DNA of 64,000 bases from Parapedobacter soli (GCF_025460835.1 NZ_JAMXAY010000030.1:1-64000), one strand, 5' to 3'. Positions 45,183 to 54,288 are shown, numbered from the stretch's first letter. A program made the numbers and translations. The notes: generated from the letters alone by a model not told the origin.

Positions 45183-46463
45183 ATGGTAACGAAAATCCCA
45201 TTAGCAGAACGCATGCGCCCCACGACAATTATCGATTACGTGGGGCAGCAGCACATCATCGGTGAAGGAGCCGTATTATACCGGGCCATCCATCAACAAA
45301 ACATCCCCTCTATGATTTTATGGGGGCCGCCAGGGGTGGGTAAGACTACCCTTGCCTCGATTATTTCCAAGCAGCTGAACCGTCCTTTTTTTAGCTTGAG
45401 TGCTATCAACTCAGGTGTGAAAGACGTGCGCGAAGTTATAGAGAAAGCCACCCAACTACGTGATTTCCAACAGGAGCTACCTATTCTCTTCATCGACGAA
45501 ATCCACCGCTTTTCGAAGTCGCAACAGGACTCACTCCTAGGTGCCGTGGAGCGCGGGCTGGTAACGCTGATTGGGGCCACCACTGAAAACCCATCGTTTG
45601 AGGTTATTTCCGCCCTACTTTCACGCTGCCAGGTGTATGTGTTAAAACACCTTAGTGAGGATGAATTGATCAGTATCATCGATAAGGCCCTGAAAGAAGA
45701 TGAGCACTTACGAGACTTGCCCGTCACCGTGAAGGAGCACGGTGCACTGCTCCGCCTCTCGGGCGGCGATGCCCGCAAGCTATTGAACGTGCTCGAGTTG
45801 GTGGTCAATGCTGGGGGCGGAGAACCCCTGGAGATCACCAATGATTTCGTGCTTAAACAGGTACAGCAGAATATGGCTCGCTATGACAAAACGGGCGAAC
45901 AACATTACGACATCATATCTGCTTTCATCAAGTCGATCCGCGGCAGCGACCCGAACGCCGCGGTATACTGGCTGGCGCGCATGATAGAGGGCGGCGAAGA
46001 CCCCTCGTTTATTGCCCGCCGGCTGCTCATCCTTGCTTCGGAAGACATCGGCAATGCAAATCCCAATGCACTATTGCTGGCCAACAACTGCTTTCAGGCC
46101 GTAAATGTGATCGGCTGGCCCGAATCGCGGATCATCCTTTCCCAAACTGTCACGTACCTGGCCTCATCCGCCAAAAGCAACGCAGCCTACGAGGCAATCA
46201 ATAAAGCGCAGGCACTGGTGCGGCAAACGGGCGACCTGCCGGTACCTCTGCCGATACGGAACGCGCCCACCAAATTGATGAAACAACTGGAATATGGGAA
46301 GGACTATCAGTATGCCCATGCGTACGAGGGCAATTTTGTTGATCAGGAGTTCATGCCCGATGACCTAGCCGGCACAAAGCTCTATGACCCCGGTAAAAAC
46401 CCCGCTGAAGAGAAGCTACGGGAAAAGCTACGGTTTAACTGGAAGGATAAATACGGATATTAA
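45183..46463 (+). CDS. rarA: Replication-associated recombination protein A (RarA/MgsA)
   Basis: A 426-residue AAA+ ATPase of the clamp-loader clade that acts at stalled replication forks. Walker A is GPPGVGKTTL near residue 52, Walker B LFIDEIHRFS near residue 100 and sensor 1 GATTENPSFEV near 130. The C-terminal MgsA domain contains GSDPNAAVYWLARMIEGGEDP and the lysine-tyrosine-rich end. The start is ATG 45183 because the earlier ATG lies within the promoter. Its 3' end overlaps the convergent gluQRS gene by 36 bases. Confidence 0.95.
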   Translation: MVTKIPLAERMRPTTIIDYVGQQHIIGEGAVLYRAIHQQNIPSMILWGPPGVGKTTLASIISKQLNRPFFSLSAINSGVKDVREVIEKATQLRDFQQELPILFIDEIHRFSKSQQDSLLGAVERGLVTLIGATTENPSFEVISALLSRCQVYVLKHLSEDELISIIDKALKEDEHLRDLPVTVKEHGALLRLSGGDARKLLNVLELVVNAGGGEPLEITNDFVLKQVQQNMARYDKTGEQHYDIISAFIKSIRGSDPNAAVYWLARMIEGGEDPSFIARRLLILASEDIGNANPNALLLANNCFQAVNVIGWPESRIILSQTVTYLASSAKSNAAYEAINKAQALVRQTGDLPVPLPIRNAPTKLMKQLEYGKDYQYAHAYEGNFVDQEFMPDDLAGTKLYDPGKNPAEEKLREKLRFNWKDKYGY

Positions 46464-47285
46464 AGGTATCAAATCTTCCCACCCGGAAATCGGCGTGGGC
46501 AAACCCGCCATTTTGCCGATCTCGCGGTAGATGGCTGACTTGGAACTCCCTGCACTACGCAGGGAACGGATGGCTGTGGCCCCGGCCGATTTGGATAACT
46601 TCTCACCGTTGGCGGCTTGCAACAATTTGTGATGCACCACGGTAGCATCGCCGAACCGGCGGTGGCCTAACGTCTGGGCCAAAAATAACTGCGCAGCGGT
46701 TGAGTCGTGTAAATCCTGCCCCCGCACAATGAGGTCGACACCGAAATGCACGTCGTCTATCAACGATGTCAATTGGTATGCCGGCATACCGTCTTTCTTT
46801 CTTACAATGAAGTAATGCATGCTCGGCGGCAGGTCCGCTTCGTCGGTATCGATACGCCAACAATAGCCGTTGCCATCCAATGGTAAGCCGCGATGCTTGC
46901 ACCTTCCGGTATAAACACCGACCGGATGGTTGTGCTGCAACGTGGTCCGTGAACAATCACATGCGAAGACCTTACCCTGCGCACGCAGCTGTCGCAACGC
47001 CGCTTGATACAGCCCTAGCCTATGAACCTGCGAATAGGTTGCCCGATACGCATCATAATCCATAGGACCTTCGTCCCAAGGTATCCCGAGGTATGCCAGC
47101 GTATCGAACACATCGGCAACGTATGCGGGCCGCACACGCGGTTGGTCGAGATCGTCGATGCGCAACAGGGTCTTAGCCCCGGATTGCCGGGCCAGTACGG
47201 CGGTGATTGCGAAAGAAAGCGCATTACCCAAGTGTAGGTAGCCGCTCGGGGTTGGAGCAATACGGGTACGTACAGACTGCTGCAT
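46428..47285 (-). CDS. gluQ: Glutamyl-Q tRNA(Asp) synthetase
   Basis: A 285-residue catalytic fragment homologous to glutamyl-tRNA synthetase, lacking its anticodon-binding domain. It attaches glutamate to queuosine at position 34 of tRNA-Asp. The HIGH motif is SGYLHLGNAL near residue 14 and the KMSKS motif KLSKSAG near residue 235. Cysteines in FACDCSR and the YTGRC segment near residue 123 form the zinc site typical of this enzyme. It is the last of three minus-strand genes (ald, esterase, gluQ) with gaps of 10 and 18 bases. Confidence 0.92.
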   Translation of the reverse strand: MQQSVRTRIAPTPSGYLHLGNALSFAITAVLARQSGAKTLLRIDDLDQPRVRPAYVADVFDTLAYLGIPWDEGPMDYDAYRATYSQVHRLGLYQAALRQLRAQGKVFACDCSRTTLQHNHPVGVYTGRCKHRGLPLDGNGYCWRIDTDEADLPPSMHYFIVRKKDGMPAYQLTSLIDDVHFGVDLIVRGQDLHDSTAAQLFLAQTLGHRRFGDATVVHHKLLQAANGEKLSKSAGATAIRSLRSAGSSKSAIYREIGKMAGLPTPISGWEDLIPLISVFILPVKP

Positions 47286-47303
47286 AACGTACGAAAGCAG
47301 GAA

Positions 47304-48218
47304 TCAATGTTTGGTTAGCCAACTCAAAAAGTGGTCGAACCACTTATCTTGCGTGGTTTTATTATTGAGGCCAAATCCGTGCCCACCTTCGGGGTACGTG
47401 ATAAGTTCAGCGTCGATGCCGTGCTGCTTGAGCGCCGCTGCATAAGCTTCACTGTTGGCGATAGGCACTGCGGTATCATCTTCGGCATGGACCAAGAAAG
47501 CCGGCGGCGTGTCTGCCGTAACCTGCAATTCGTTTGAAAACCGGTTTATATCGTCTACACTCGGATCACTGCCCAGCAAGTTTGTTCTCGATCCGCCATG
47601 GGTCATCTCCTTTTTTAAGCTGATTACGGGATATACCAGCAGGGAAAAGTCAGGGCGCAACGACGTGTGTTTTGGATTGGCGATAACTGGATCTTTATAA
47701 TGGGTTGATAGCGTGGCTGCCAGGTGCCCCCCGGCGGAAAACCCCGCAATCCCGATCTCGTTCTGGGAAATACCCCACTCAGGAGCTTTCTCACGCACCA
47801 GTTGGATGGCCCGCTGGGCATCCTGGAGCGGCCCGATGCGTTTATCCTGCATGATTTCGTCTTTCGGCAGCCTATATTTCAACACGAAGGCGCTGATACC
47901 ATTCGCGGCAAGCAGTTTGGCCACATCGTGTCCCTCGTGGGTGATGGCCAATATGGCGTAGCCGCCACCGGGGCAAATAACGACCGCCTTTCCGGTATTT
48001 GCAACCCCCTCCGGCGGAAAGTATGCTGTCAACGTAGGAATAGTGACGCCGGTAACACGGGTAATGCCGTTGTCATCGGTGGTTTGCACCTCTTCCAGTG
48101 GAAATGGTTTGCTATTGGGCACTTCCGTGCCGTACAGTGCTATCTCTTCCTGACTACTAGCTGTCAATGTGCCCATCGTTAACATGGCTACACAACAAAT
48201 ACCTTTTAAATATTGCAT
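47304..48218 (-). CDS. Secreted alpha/beta-hydrolase esterase (acetyl-xylan-esterase-like)
   Basis: A 304-residue serine esterase of the dienelactone/BD-FAE-like group common in Bacteroidota. A signal peptide runs to about residue 22. The oxyanion segment is VICPGGGYAILA near residue 85, the nucleophile in GIAGFSAGGHLA near residue 160, the acid in VHAEDDTAVPI near 250 and the histidine in PEGGHGFG near 282. Such enzymes remove acetyl or feruloyl groups from plant glycans. It lies between ald and gluQ rather than in the PUL, so a role in glycan use is only possible. Confidence 0.85.
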   Translation of the reverse strand: MQYLKGICCVAMLTMGTLTASSQEEIALYGTEVPNSKPFPLEEVQTTDDNGITRVTGVTIPTLTAYFPPEGVANTGKAVVICPGGGYAILAITHEGHDVAKLLAANGISAFVLKYRLPKDEIMQDKRIGPLQDAQRAIQLVREKAPEWGISQNEIGIAGFSAGGHLAATLSTHYKDPVIANPKHTSLRPDFSLLVYPVISLKKEMTHGGSRTNLLGSDPSVDDINRFSNELQVTADTPPAFLVHAEDDTAVPIANSEAYAAALKQHGIDAELITYPEGGHGFGLNNKTTQDKWFDHFLSWLTKH

Positions 48219-48228
48219 TAGCTTTCAT

Positions 48229-49440
48229 TTAGTGGTTGGATACGACCAGCAGGTCCAGATCTTTGGGCGTCAAGTTAAACTTGTGCGCCATGTCCTTGTT
48301 CGTAAGATGCCCTTGATATAAGTAAATGGCTGTCCGCACGCCAGGGCGGGCCCAAATGAGGTTCATGATACCTCCCATCTCTCCGATATCTATCAGTATG
48401 GGCGTGAAGATATTGGTGAGTGCGTACGTTGCGGTACGTGCCACGCGCGATGCGATATTGGGCACACAGTAGTGGATCACATCGTATTTACGGAATATCG
48501 GCGACTCGTGGTTGGTGATTTCGGATGTCTCGAAACACCCACCCTGGTCGATACTGACGTCAATCAATACCGAATTGGGTTTCATCCGCGATACGGTCTC
48601 TTCACTGATGATGCATGGGCTACGACCATGGGTTGCGCGGATGGCACCAATCACCACATCGCAGCCGATTACTGCTTTACGGAGTACTATCGGTTGGATT
48701 ACCGAAGTAAATACACGGCTTCCCACATTGTTTTGCAAGCGGCGCAAGCGATAAACCGAGCTGTCGAACACCTTCACCTGTGCTCCCAATGCAATGGCTG
48801 TACGTGCCGCAAACTCACCCACGGTACCTGCGCCAATAATCACCATCTCTGTCGGCGGCACTCCTGTTACTCCGCCCAGCATCAGCCCCTTCCCATCGAA
48901 CACATTGCTCAGGTATTCCGCAGCGATAAGCACAGAGGTGGCTCCGACGATTTCGCTCATGGCTCGCACCACCGTCAATGTATTCCCCTCATCGCGCAGA
49001 TATTCATAAGAAAGTGCCGTTACCTTCTTTTTCATAAGGGCCTGCAGCAGTTCGATGCTCATCAACGATGGCTGCTGCGACGAGAGTAGGACCTGCCCCG
49101 TCTGCATCATTGTCACTTCTTCAAGCGTGGGCGGGGATATCTTAATGATGATATCCGCTTTGTATACTTCGGCCTTATCATGCACGATACATGCACCCTG
49201 TTCGCTGTAATGGTGGTCTAGGAAATTAGCGGCATCGCCGGCCCCACTTTCCAAAACGACCTCGTGTCCGTATTCTACAAGCAGTGCAACGGAAAGCGGT
49301 GTCAACGGAACGCGGTTTTCCTGGAAACTGATTTCTTTGGGTATGCCTATGTAAAGGCTGTTCTTTTTCTTCCCTGTCTCAAGCAACGCTTCCTGCGGCT
49401 GCAGCAATGCTTGACGCGCCAACTTCGATAGCTCATTCAT
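48229..49440 (-). CDS. ald: Alanine dehydrogenase-type protein (AlaDH/PNT family)
   Basis: A 403-residue cytoplasmic NAD-dependent enzyme that interconverts alanine and pyruvate plus ammonia. The N-terminal domain shows IGIPKEISFQENRVPLTP near residue 33, with the substrate-binding arginine and lysine, and the Rossmann part holds VIIGAGTVGEFAARTAIALG near residue 200. RMKPNSVLIDVSIDQGGCFE near 285 is the family's conserved loop. Bacteroidota members are longer than the 370-residue Bacillus enzyme at both ends, as here. It is the first gene of an ald-esterase-gluQ group. Confidence 0.88.
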   Translation of the reverse strand: MNELSKLARQALLQPQEALLETGKKKNSLYIGIPKEISFQENRVPLTPLSVALLVEYGHEVVLESGAGDAANFLDHHYSEQGACIVHDKAEVYKADIIIKISPPTLEEVTMMQTGQVLLSSQQPSLMSIELLQALMKKKVTALSYEYLRDEGNTLTVVRAMSEIVGATSVLIAAEYLSNVFDGKGLMLGGVTGVPPTEMVIIGAGTVGEFAARTAIALGAQVKVFDSSVYRLRRLQNNVGSRVFTSVIQPIVLRKAVIGCDVVIGAIRATHGRSPCIISEETVSRMKPNSVLIDVSIDQGGCFETSEITNHESPIFRKYDVIHYCVPNIASRVARTATYALTNIFTPILIDIGEMGGIMNLIWARPGVRTAIYLYQGHLTNKDMAHKFNLTPKDLDLLVVSNH

Positions 49441-49558
49441 GATGCGCTCACTTTATCAAACAATTAGGGTTCATCGTGCGAAAATAATCAAACTTTTAAT
49501 AAAATCGGTGCTGGCCGGCTCAACTTGCTTGACTAGAACCATTTAAAATATAATTAAT

Positions 49559-49589
49559 CTTGTTTAGTAATAGAAAATACCTATATTTG
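49559..49589 (+). promoter_or_regulatory. Promoter of the nucleotide-sugar dehydratase gene
   Basis: CTTG (49559-49562), exactly 19 bases, then TATATTTG (49582-49589), a full TAnnTTTG. The spacing is the consensus one. The leader to the ATG at 49643 would be about 50 bases. Confidence 0.65.
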
Positions 49590-49642
49590 AAACGCATTTA
49601 CAATATGGTGACATAAGTAATGCTGCATGTTAACCCCACTGG

Positions 49643-51574
49643 ATGTTTGATAGATTCAATATCGTCCCCCGCTGGATTATCTTCACGCTAGACTTGGGCT
49701 GCAGTGCGATAGCTCTATTCTGTGCTTATCTATTATTAAACCGCTTCGCCTACGAAGCCATTAACTCCACTGATTTCAGCAGAAAGTTGCTCGTGGTACT
49801 CGCGGTAAGTGCGCTCGTTTTTTATTGGTTGAAAATGTATGCCGGCATTGTGCGGTATACCAGCGCGCTTGATTCGGTACGCATTCTCTCATCCGTATCG
49901 CTGAGCATTGCTGGCTTATTCCTGATCAATACCGTGCTGATTGCAATCAACCGGCCGCCGCTGATGTCGAATAGCCTGCTCATTGCCTATGGCTTGATGA
50001 GTTTTCTGTTGTTGATTACCTACCGCTCTACGGTAAAATTGTTTTTCCTTTATATCAAGAACCTCAAATCTACGCGGAAGCGGACCGTAATATATGGTGC
50101 GGGCGATTTAGGCATTGCTGCCAAACGGACACTTGACCACGATCATCACGCGGAAAACGTGGTTATCGGTTTTATCGACGACAATCTGCAAAAGGTCGGC
50201 AAAATCATCGACGGCATACATATTTACCACACTGACTATTTCGAGCAGCTTATTATTCAGGGTAAGGTGGATGAGCTTATCATTTCCACCCACAACATCC
50301 CGGTGGAGAAGAAAGCAAACATCGTTGACCTCTGCTTGGAGCGCAACATCAATGTACTGACGATGCCTCCGGTACACCGGCTGATCAACGGCGAGCTAAC
50401 CGCGAACCAGATACAGAAATTGCGTATCGAAGATTTGCTTGAGCGTGAGCCCATCAGAATCAACAACCAGTCTATCCAACAGCAGCTTACCGGCAAGCGG
50501 ATATTGGTGACGGGAGCGGCGGGGTCCATTGGTAGTGAAATAGCAAGGCAACTGGGTAAATACAATCCCCAGATGATTATCCTCAACGATCAAGCAGAAA
50601 CCCCGTTGCACGAATTGCAGATGGAGCTAGAAGACCTGCAGAAAAACCAAGTATATCATGCGTTCATCGGAGATATCCGCGACGAGGACCGAATGCTAGC
50701 GCTTTTCAAGACCTTCAAGCCCCATTATGTTTACCACGCGGCCGCATACAAGCATGTACCCATGATGGAGAACCACCCGGTAGAAGCGGTCAGGACCAAT
50801 ATTATGGGTACCCGTTTACTTGCGCGTTTGGCGGTAACCTACGGAGTGGAAAACTTCGTCATGATATCTACGGACAAAGCGGTCAACCCTACGAATGTGA
50901 TGGGTGCATCCAAGCGCATTGCTGAAATCTATGTTCAAACATATTTCAACCATCTCTCGCAGCGGCGCACACTCTTCAATGGTGATGCTCAAGGTCCGCA
51001 AACCCGGTTTATCACTACGCGATTTGGGAATGTACTGGGCTCCAACGGTTCGGTGATACCCCGGTTTAAGGCCCAGATTGAAAGAGGAGGACCCGTTACG
51101 GTTACCCACCCGGAAATCACTAGGTATTTCATGACTATCCCCGAGGCGTGCCAATTGGTACTGGAGGCAGGCTCTATGGGCAAAGGCGGGGAGATTTACG
51201 TGTTCGACATGGGCAAGTCGGTGAAGATAGTGGAGTTGGCAACGAAAATGATCAAACTATCCGGGCTCATACCTAATAAGGACATTTCCATAGAGTACTC
51301 CGGGTTGCGGCCGGGCGAGAAATTATACGAGGAACTACTCAACGACTTGGAAAATACTTTACCCACCCACCATCATAAAATCATGGTTGCTAAAGTACGG
51401 GAATATGACTTCGAACAGGTGGAAGCACAGGTCAGCACGTTGATTAACATAACCAAAAACCAGAACGAGCGGGAGATTGTATTGAAAATGAAAGAGCTAG
51501 TCCCTGAATTCAAAAGCAACAATTCCGTTTATGAAGAACTCGACCAAAAACATAAAAATGGGATCAACGTTTGA
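49643..51574 (+). CDS. Membrane-bound nucleotide-sugar 4,6-dehydratase/epimerase (WbpM/CapD type)
   Basis: A 643-residue inner-membrane SDR enzyme of the FlaA1/WbpM/PglF group, which converts UDP-GlcNAc-type sugars to 4-keto-6-deoxy forms for surface polysaccharide or glycoprotein synthesis. Four transmembrane segments fill residues about 10-125. A Rossmann-like domain follows (VIYGAGDLGIAAKR near 150). The SDR domain starts with VTGAAGSIGSEIA near 290; STDKAVNPTNVMGASKR near 410 holds the active-site Thr/Asp/Lys and Met/Lys positions. No other polysaccharide gene is nearby. Confidence 0.9.
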   Translation: MFDRFNIVPRWIIFTLDLGCSAIALFCAYLLLNRFAYEAINSTDFSRKLLVVLAVSALVFYWLKMYAGIVRYTSALDSVRILSSVSLSIAGLFLINTVLIAINRPPLMSNSLLIAYGLMSFLLLITYRSTVKLFFLYIKNLKSTRKRTVIYGAGDLGIAAKRTLDHDHHAENVVIGFIDDNLQKVGKIIDGIHIYHTDYFEQLIIQGKVDELIISTHNIPVEKKANIVDLCLERNINVLTMPPVHRLINGELTANQIQKLRIEDLLEREPIRINNQSIQQQLTGKRILVTGAAGSIGSEIARQLGKYNPQMIILNDQAETPLHELQMELEDLQKNQVYHAFIGDIRDEDRMLALFKTFKPHYVYHAAAYKHVPMMENHPVEAVRTNIMGTRLLARLAVTYGVENFVMISTDKAVNPTNVMGASKRIAEIYVQTYFNHLSQRRTLFNGDAQGPQTRFITTRFGNVLGSNGSVIPRFKAQIERGGPVTVTHPEITRYFMTIPEACQLVLEAGSMGKGGEIYVFDMGKSVKIVELATKMIKLSGLIPNKDISIEYSGLRPGEKLYEELLNDLENTLPTHHHKIMVAKVREYDFEQVEAQVSTLINITKNQNEREIVLKMKELVPEFKSNNSVYEELDQKHKNGINV

Positions 51575-51593
51575 CGTACCCATGTAAAAAGCA

Positions 51594-51624
51594 CTTGGAT
51601 ATAAGTTGTAAAAGTGTATTTTTG
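51594..51624 (+). promoter_or_regulatory. Promoter of the membrane-anchored TPR gene
   Basis: CTTG (51594-51597), exactly 19 bases, then TATTTTTG (51617-51624), a full TAnnTTTG. The ATG at 51647 follows 22 bases later. The upstream gene ends only 20 bases before the -33 box. Confidence 0.65.
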
Positions 51625-51646
51625 CAGTCCGAATTCAGAAACAGAA

Positions 51647-52330
51647 ATGTCAAACAATCAAAAACATAAGGCGAAGGTATCAACCGGCGCCAAGCGTACA
51701 ACAAACAGCAGTTTTATTCTGGAAAACCAAAAGAGTTTGGTATTCATCGTTGGTGGCATAGTCGTATTGGTATTGCTTTACATTGGCTACCAACGCTTTT
51801 ACCTCGCACCACGTGCCGAAACGGCCGCCAATCAGCTTTTCAAGGCAGAAACGTATGCTACTATCGATACCCTGCAGCAACGCGCCATTGATGGCGATGG
51901 ATCTTATCCGGGCTTCAAGGAAATAGCTGCCGAATACGAAAACACCAAATCGGCCAATATCGCTAACGCGTATCTGGGCGGCCTATACCTCCGCCAAGGC
52001 AACTACCAAGAAGCTATTGAAGCGCTTGAAAAATACACCAATACAGGCAGTGTTATACTCGATCCACTGGTTATCGGCCTTTTGGGCGATGCGTACTCCG
52101 AGCTCAAAGACTATAAAAAAGCGGCCTCTTACTATAAAAAAGCAGCCGATAAAAATACGAATGCGTTCACATCCCCCCTACTGCTGAAGAAGTTGGGCTT
52201 GGTATACGAAGCGCAGAACGATTTCGAAAACGCAGTATCGGCTTACAAGCGTATCCAATCTGACTTCCCCGAAAGCCACGAAGCCACTTCTATCGAAAGT
52301 TACATAGCAAGGGCGGCGGCGCAGCTGTAA
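51647..52330 (+). CDS. Single-pass membrane TPR protein (YfgM-like)
   Basis: A 227-residue protein. A basic, cytoplasmic N-terminus of 30 residues (lysine-rich) precedes one transmembrane helix at about residues 36-54 (VFIVGGIVVLVLLYIGY) and a periplasmic TPR domain: YLGGLYLRQGNYQEAIEALE, LLGDAYSELKDYKKAASYY and LGLVYEAQNDFENAVSAYK. The layout is that of YfgM-type envelope chaperone partners. The ATG at 51647 is preferred over 51614 because the latter lies inside the promoter. It is followed by ribH. Confidence 0.85.
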   Translation: MSNNQKHKAKVSTGAKRTTNSSFILENQKSLVFIVGGIVVLVLLYIGYQRFYLAPRAETAANQLFKAETYATIDTLQQRAIDGDGSYPGFKEIAAEYENTKSANIANAYLGGLYLRQGNYQEAIEALEKYTNTGSVILDPLVIGLLGDAYSELKDYKKAASYYKKAADKNTNAFTSPLLLKKLGLVYEAQNDFENAVSAYKRIQSDFPESHEATSIESYIARAAAQL

Positions 52331-52347
52331 CCTTTATTTTACCGCCC

Positions 52348-52851
52348 ATGGCAAGTCACCACAAAAATCTTTCGGATTTCTCCCATATCGACGTTGCTTC
52401 TGCCTCGCCCTACCGCTTTGGGATTGTGGTTTCGCAATGGAATGCTGAGGTGACGGGTGCACTCTTGGATGGTGCTTATCAGGCATTGATAAAACACGGT
52501 GCCTCCGACGATAATATCCAGGTGGTACAGGTACCGGGCAGCTATGAGCTCACCGGCGGTGCAGACATCCTCCTCCGCGACCGGGGATTGGATGTCGTGA
52601 TATGCCTCGGCTGCGTGATTCAAGGGGAAACCAGGCATTTCGATTTTATCTGCAGTGCTGTTGCCCATGGCATCACCCATGTTTCGTTGAAACACAATAA
52701 ACCTGTTATCTTCGGCGTTCTAACAACTGATAACTTGCAGCAAGCGCTGGACAGGGCCGGCGGGAAACATGGCAATAAGGGAGAAGAGGCTGCCATCACC
52801 GCCATTCAGATGGCAGAACTGAGTGCTCGCGAGCCCAACGAGGACAGTTAA
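52348..52851 (+). CDS. ribH: 6,7-dimethyl-8-ribityllumazine synthase
   Basis: Penultimate step of riboflavin synthesis: joins 5-amino-6-ribitylamino-uracil and 3,4-dihydroxy-2-butanone 4-phosphate. The 167-residue subunit has the family marks GIVVSQWNAEVTGALLDGA near residue 25, VPGSYELT near 63, CLGCVIQGETRHFDFI near 85 with the catalytic histidine, and KPVIFGVLTTDN near 115. It probably assembles into a large capsid-like particle. No other rib gene is nearby and no FMN riboswitch is seen upstream. Confidence 0.96.
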   Translation: MASHHKNLSDFSHIDVASASPYRFGIVVSQWNAEVTGALLDGAYQALIKHGASDDNIQVVQVPGSYELTGGADILLRDRGLDVVICLGCVIQGETRHFDFICSAVAHGITHVSLKHNKPVIFGVLTTDNLQQALDRAGGKHGNKGEEAAITAIQMAELSAREPNEDS

Positions 52852-52862
52852 ACCATTAGAGC

Positions 52863-52988
52863 ATGAAAAAAAAGACAGTCATTATCGGCATGGCATTATT
52901 TACAGTCGTTTTGCTGTCATTGCAATCCTGTTCGCCCAAAACCTGCCCAGCCTACAATACGTATCCGAAAACAAAACGGCTCCGGTAA
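52863..52988 (+). CDS. Very small lipoprotein of unknown function
   Basis: A 41-residue peptide starting ATGAAAAAAAAG just 11 bases after ribH. It has a textbook lipoprotein signal: three lysines, a hydrophobic run (TVIIGMALFTVVLLSL) and a lipobox LQSC, so the mature lipid-anchored peptide is only 19 residues with a CPAY segment and a basic C-terminus. Tiny CPAY-containing lipoproteins are familiar in Sphingobacteria, but I know no function. It is too short for most gene finders. Confidence 0.6.
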   Translation: MKKKTVIIGMALFTVVLLSLQSCSPKTCPAYNTYPKTKRLR

Positions 52989-53086
52989 TTGTTATCATCG
53001 GTCAGATAAACAACGCTTTTTTGCGGTCATTAATACTTTCCGCGTTTTCAGCCCCTCACGTGATAAGTTGTGCTGAAAAATCAAGA

Positions 53087-53857
53087 ATGATAAAGATGAT
53101 GCAACGTTCTGTCAAACTCAAGCTAAACCTGGCGATTGCCTTATGGTACTGCGCAATGGCAGTGGCGAACGGACAGGTCGATTCGCCCAACACGGAAGTA
53201 AAACTGGAAAAGAAACTTTGGGAGGCCATAGGGGGGCAGGAGAACTGGCAAAATGCCCGTTACTTTATGTTCAGCTGTGTTGGGGGCCGCCATTCTTTCG
53301 TACAAGGTGAGCGCAGATACCTTTGGGACAAACAAACGGGGAATTGCCGTTTCGATGGCGTTACCACCGACGATGAGGCGGTAACTGCCCTGTTTAATAT
53401 CAGGACCGGCAAGGGGGCGGCCTATATCAATGATACGGAGCTCGATAATCCCCGCACCACAGCGGATATCGTTGCCGAAATCACCGAAGAGTTCACTAAA
53501 GACGCCCTTCTTCTCTTTTTACCGACAATTTTGGATGACAATCACGTTTCTTATAGCATCTCCGGGGAAAAGCTGATCGGCTCCCAGCGTATTACGGTAG
53601 TTGATATAGAAAATAAGCATACGAATACCGATGTTGCCATAGTAGGTCAATTATATATCGACTCACAAACTGGGCGGATACGAGAATGGCGACCCAGCCA
53701 CGAGGGCTCCGGCTTTTCCGTGGGTGGTTATAAAGCAATCGGGAGCGGGCTGATGTTGCCCACGCGCTTCACCAACAGTGATAGTGCAGCAAGTGTTACT
53801 TTTCCGATCGCCGCGGCATTGGTACATATCGAGGGTCAGAAATTCAACAAGCCTTAA
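53087..53857 (+). CDS. Exported protein of unknown function
   Basis: About 256 residues with an N-terminal signal peptide (LNLAIALWYCAMAVANG, cut after about residue 27). Not recognised with certainty. The body is mostly beta strands, with segments such as EKKLWEAIGGQENWQNARYF, RYLWDKQTGNCRF and GQLYIDSQTGRIREWRPS. This pattern recalls periplasmic beta-sheet proteins related to LolA-type lipid carriers (inference). The start may be ATG 53087, 53096 or 53099. Its stop codon shares the palindrome TTAA (53854-53857) with the stop of the convergent S4-domain gene. Confidence 0.75.
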   Translation: MIKMMQRSVKLKLNLAIALWYCAMAVANGQVDSPNTEVKLEKKLWEAIGGQENWQNARYFMFSCVGGRHSFVQGERRYLWDKQTGNCRFDGVTTDDEAVTALFNIRTGKGAAYINDTELDNPRTTADIVAEITEEFTKDALLLFLPTILDDNHVSYSISGEKLIGSQRITVVDIENKHTNTDVAIVGQLYIDSQTGRIREWRPSHEGSGFSVGGYKAIGSGLMLPTRFTNSDSAASVTFPIAAALVHIEGQKFNKP

Positions 53858-54252
53858 TCCTCGTCCCACCAGTCGTTTTGCAGGTTATCAATCTCCCGGC
53901 GCTCCTTTTTGGTGGGCCGCCCAGTACCGCGATCGCGCGTCGGAACGGATGCCCGGTACATCGATTTGTAACCGTAGGTATCTTCCACAGGGGTAAGGTC
54001 TTTATAAAATGTGACGGCTGTTTTGGCGTCGACGCGCCTATCCAATAAACCCGTCACTTCCAATACTTTCTTTTCCATCCCTTTTTGGACGTGGTAGGCA
54101 TCGCCGACCTTCACCAACGCCGAGGGCTTAACGCTGCGCCCGTCGAGTTTCACCCGCCCGGCACGGCATGCCTCCGTTGCCAAGCTACGCGTCTTGAATA
54201 CGCGAATAGCCCATAAATATTTATCTACACGTAGTTTTTCAACTTCAGCCAT
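53854..54252 (-). CDS. S4-domain RNA-binding protein (HslR-like)
   Basis: A 132-residue protein matching heat-shock protein 15 (HslR) in length and layout. The S4 RNA-binding domain spans residues about 5-65 (LRVDKYLWAIRVFKTRSLA and GRVKLDGRSVKPS), followed by a basic tail ending in acidic residues (KKERREIDNLQNDWWDED). HslR binds stalled 50S subunits that carry peptidyl-tRNA. The start is ATG 54252; the preceding codon (54255) is also ATG. A promoter ends only a few bases before these, so a leaderless mRNA is likely. Confidence 0.88.
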   Translation of the reverse strand: MAEVEKLRVDKYLWAIRVFKTRSLATEACRAGRVKLDGRSVKPSALVKVGDAYHVQKGMEKKVLEVTGLLDRRVDAKTAVTFYKDLTPVEDTYGYKSMYRASVPTRDRGTGRPTKKERREIDNLQNDWWDED

Positions 54253-54257
54253 CATGG

Positions 54258-54288
54258 CAAACTTAGCCAAAATGTAGATGATAGCGAA
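54258..54288 (-). promoter_or_regulatory. Promoter of the S4-domain gene
   Basis: On the minus strand TTCG (54285-54288), exactly 19 bases, then TAAGTTTG (54258-54265), a full TAnnTTTG. The box ends 2 bases before the ATG at 54255 and 5 before that at 54252. Confidence 0.6.
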
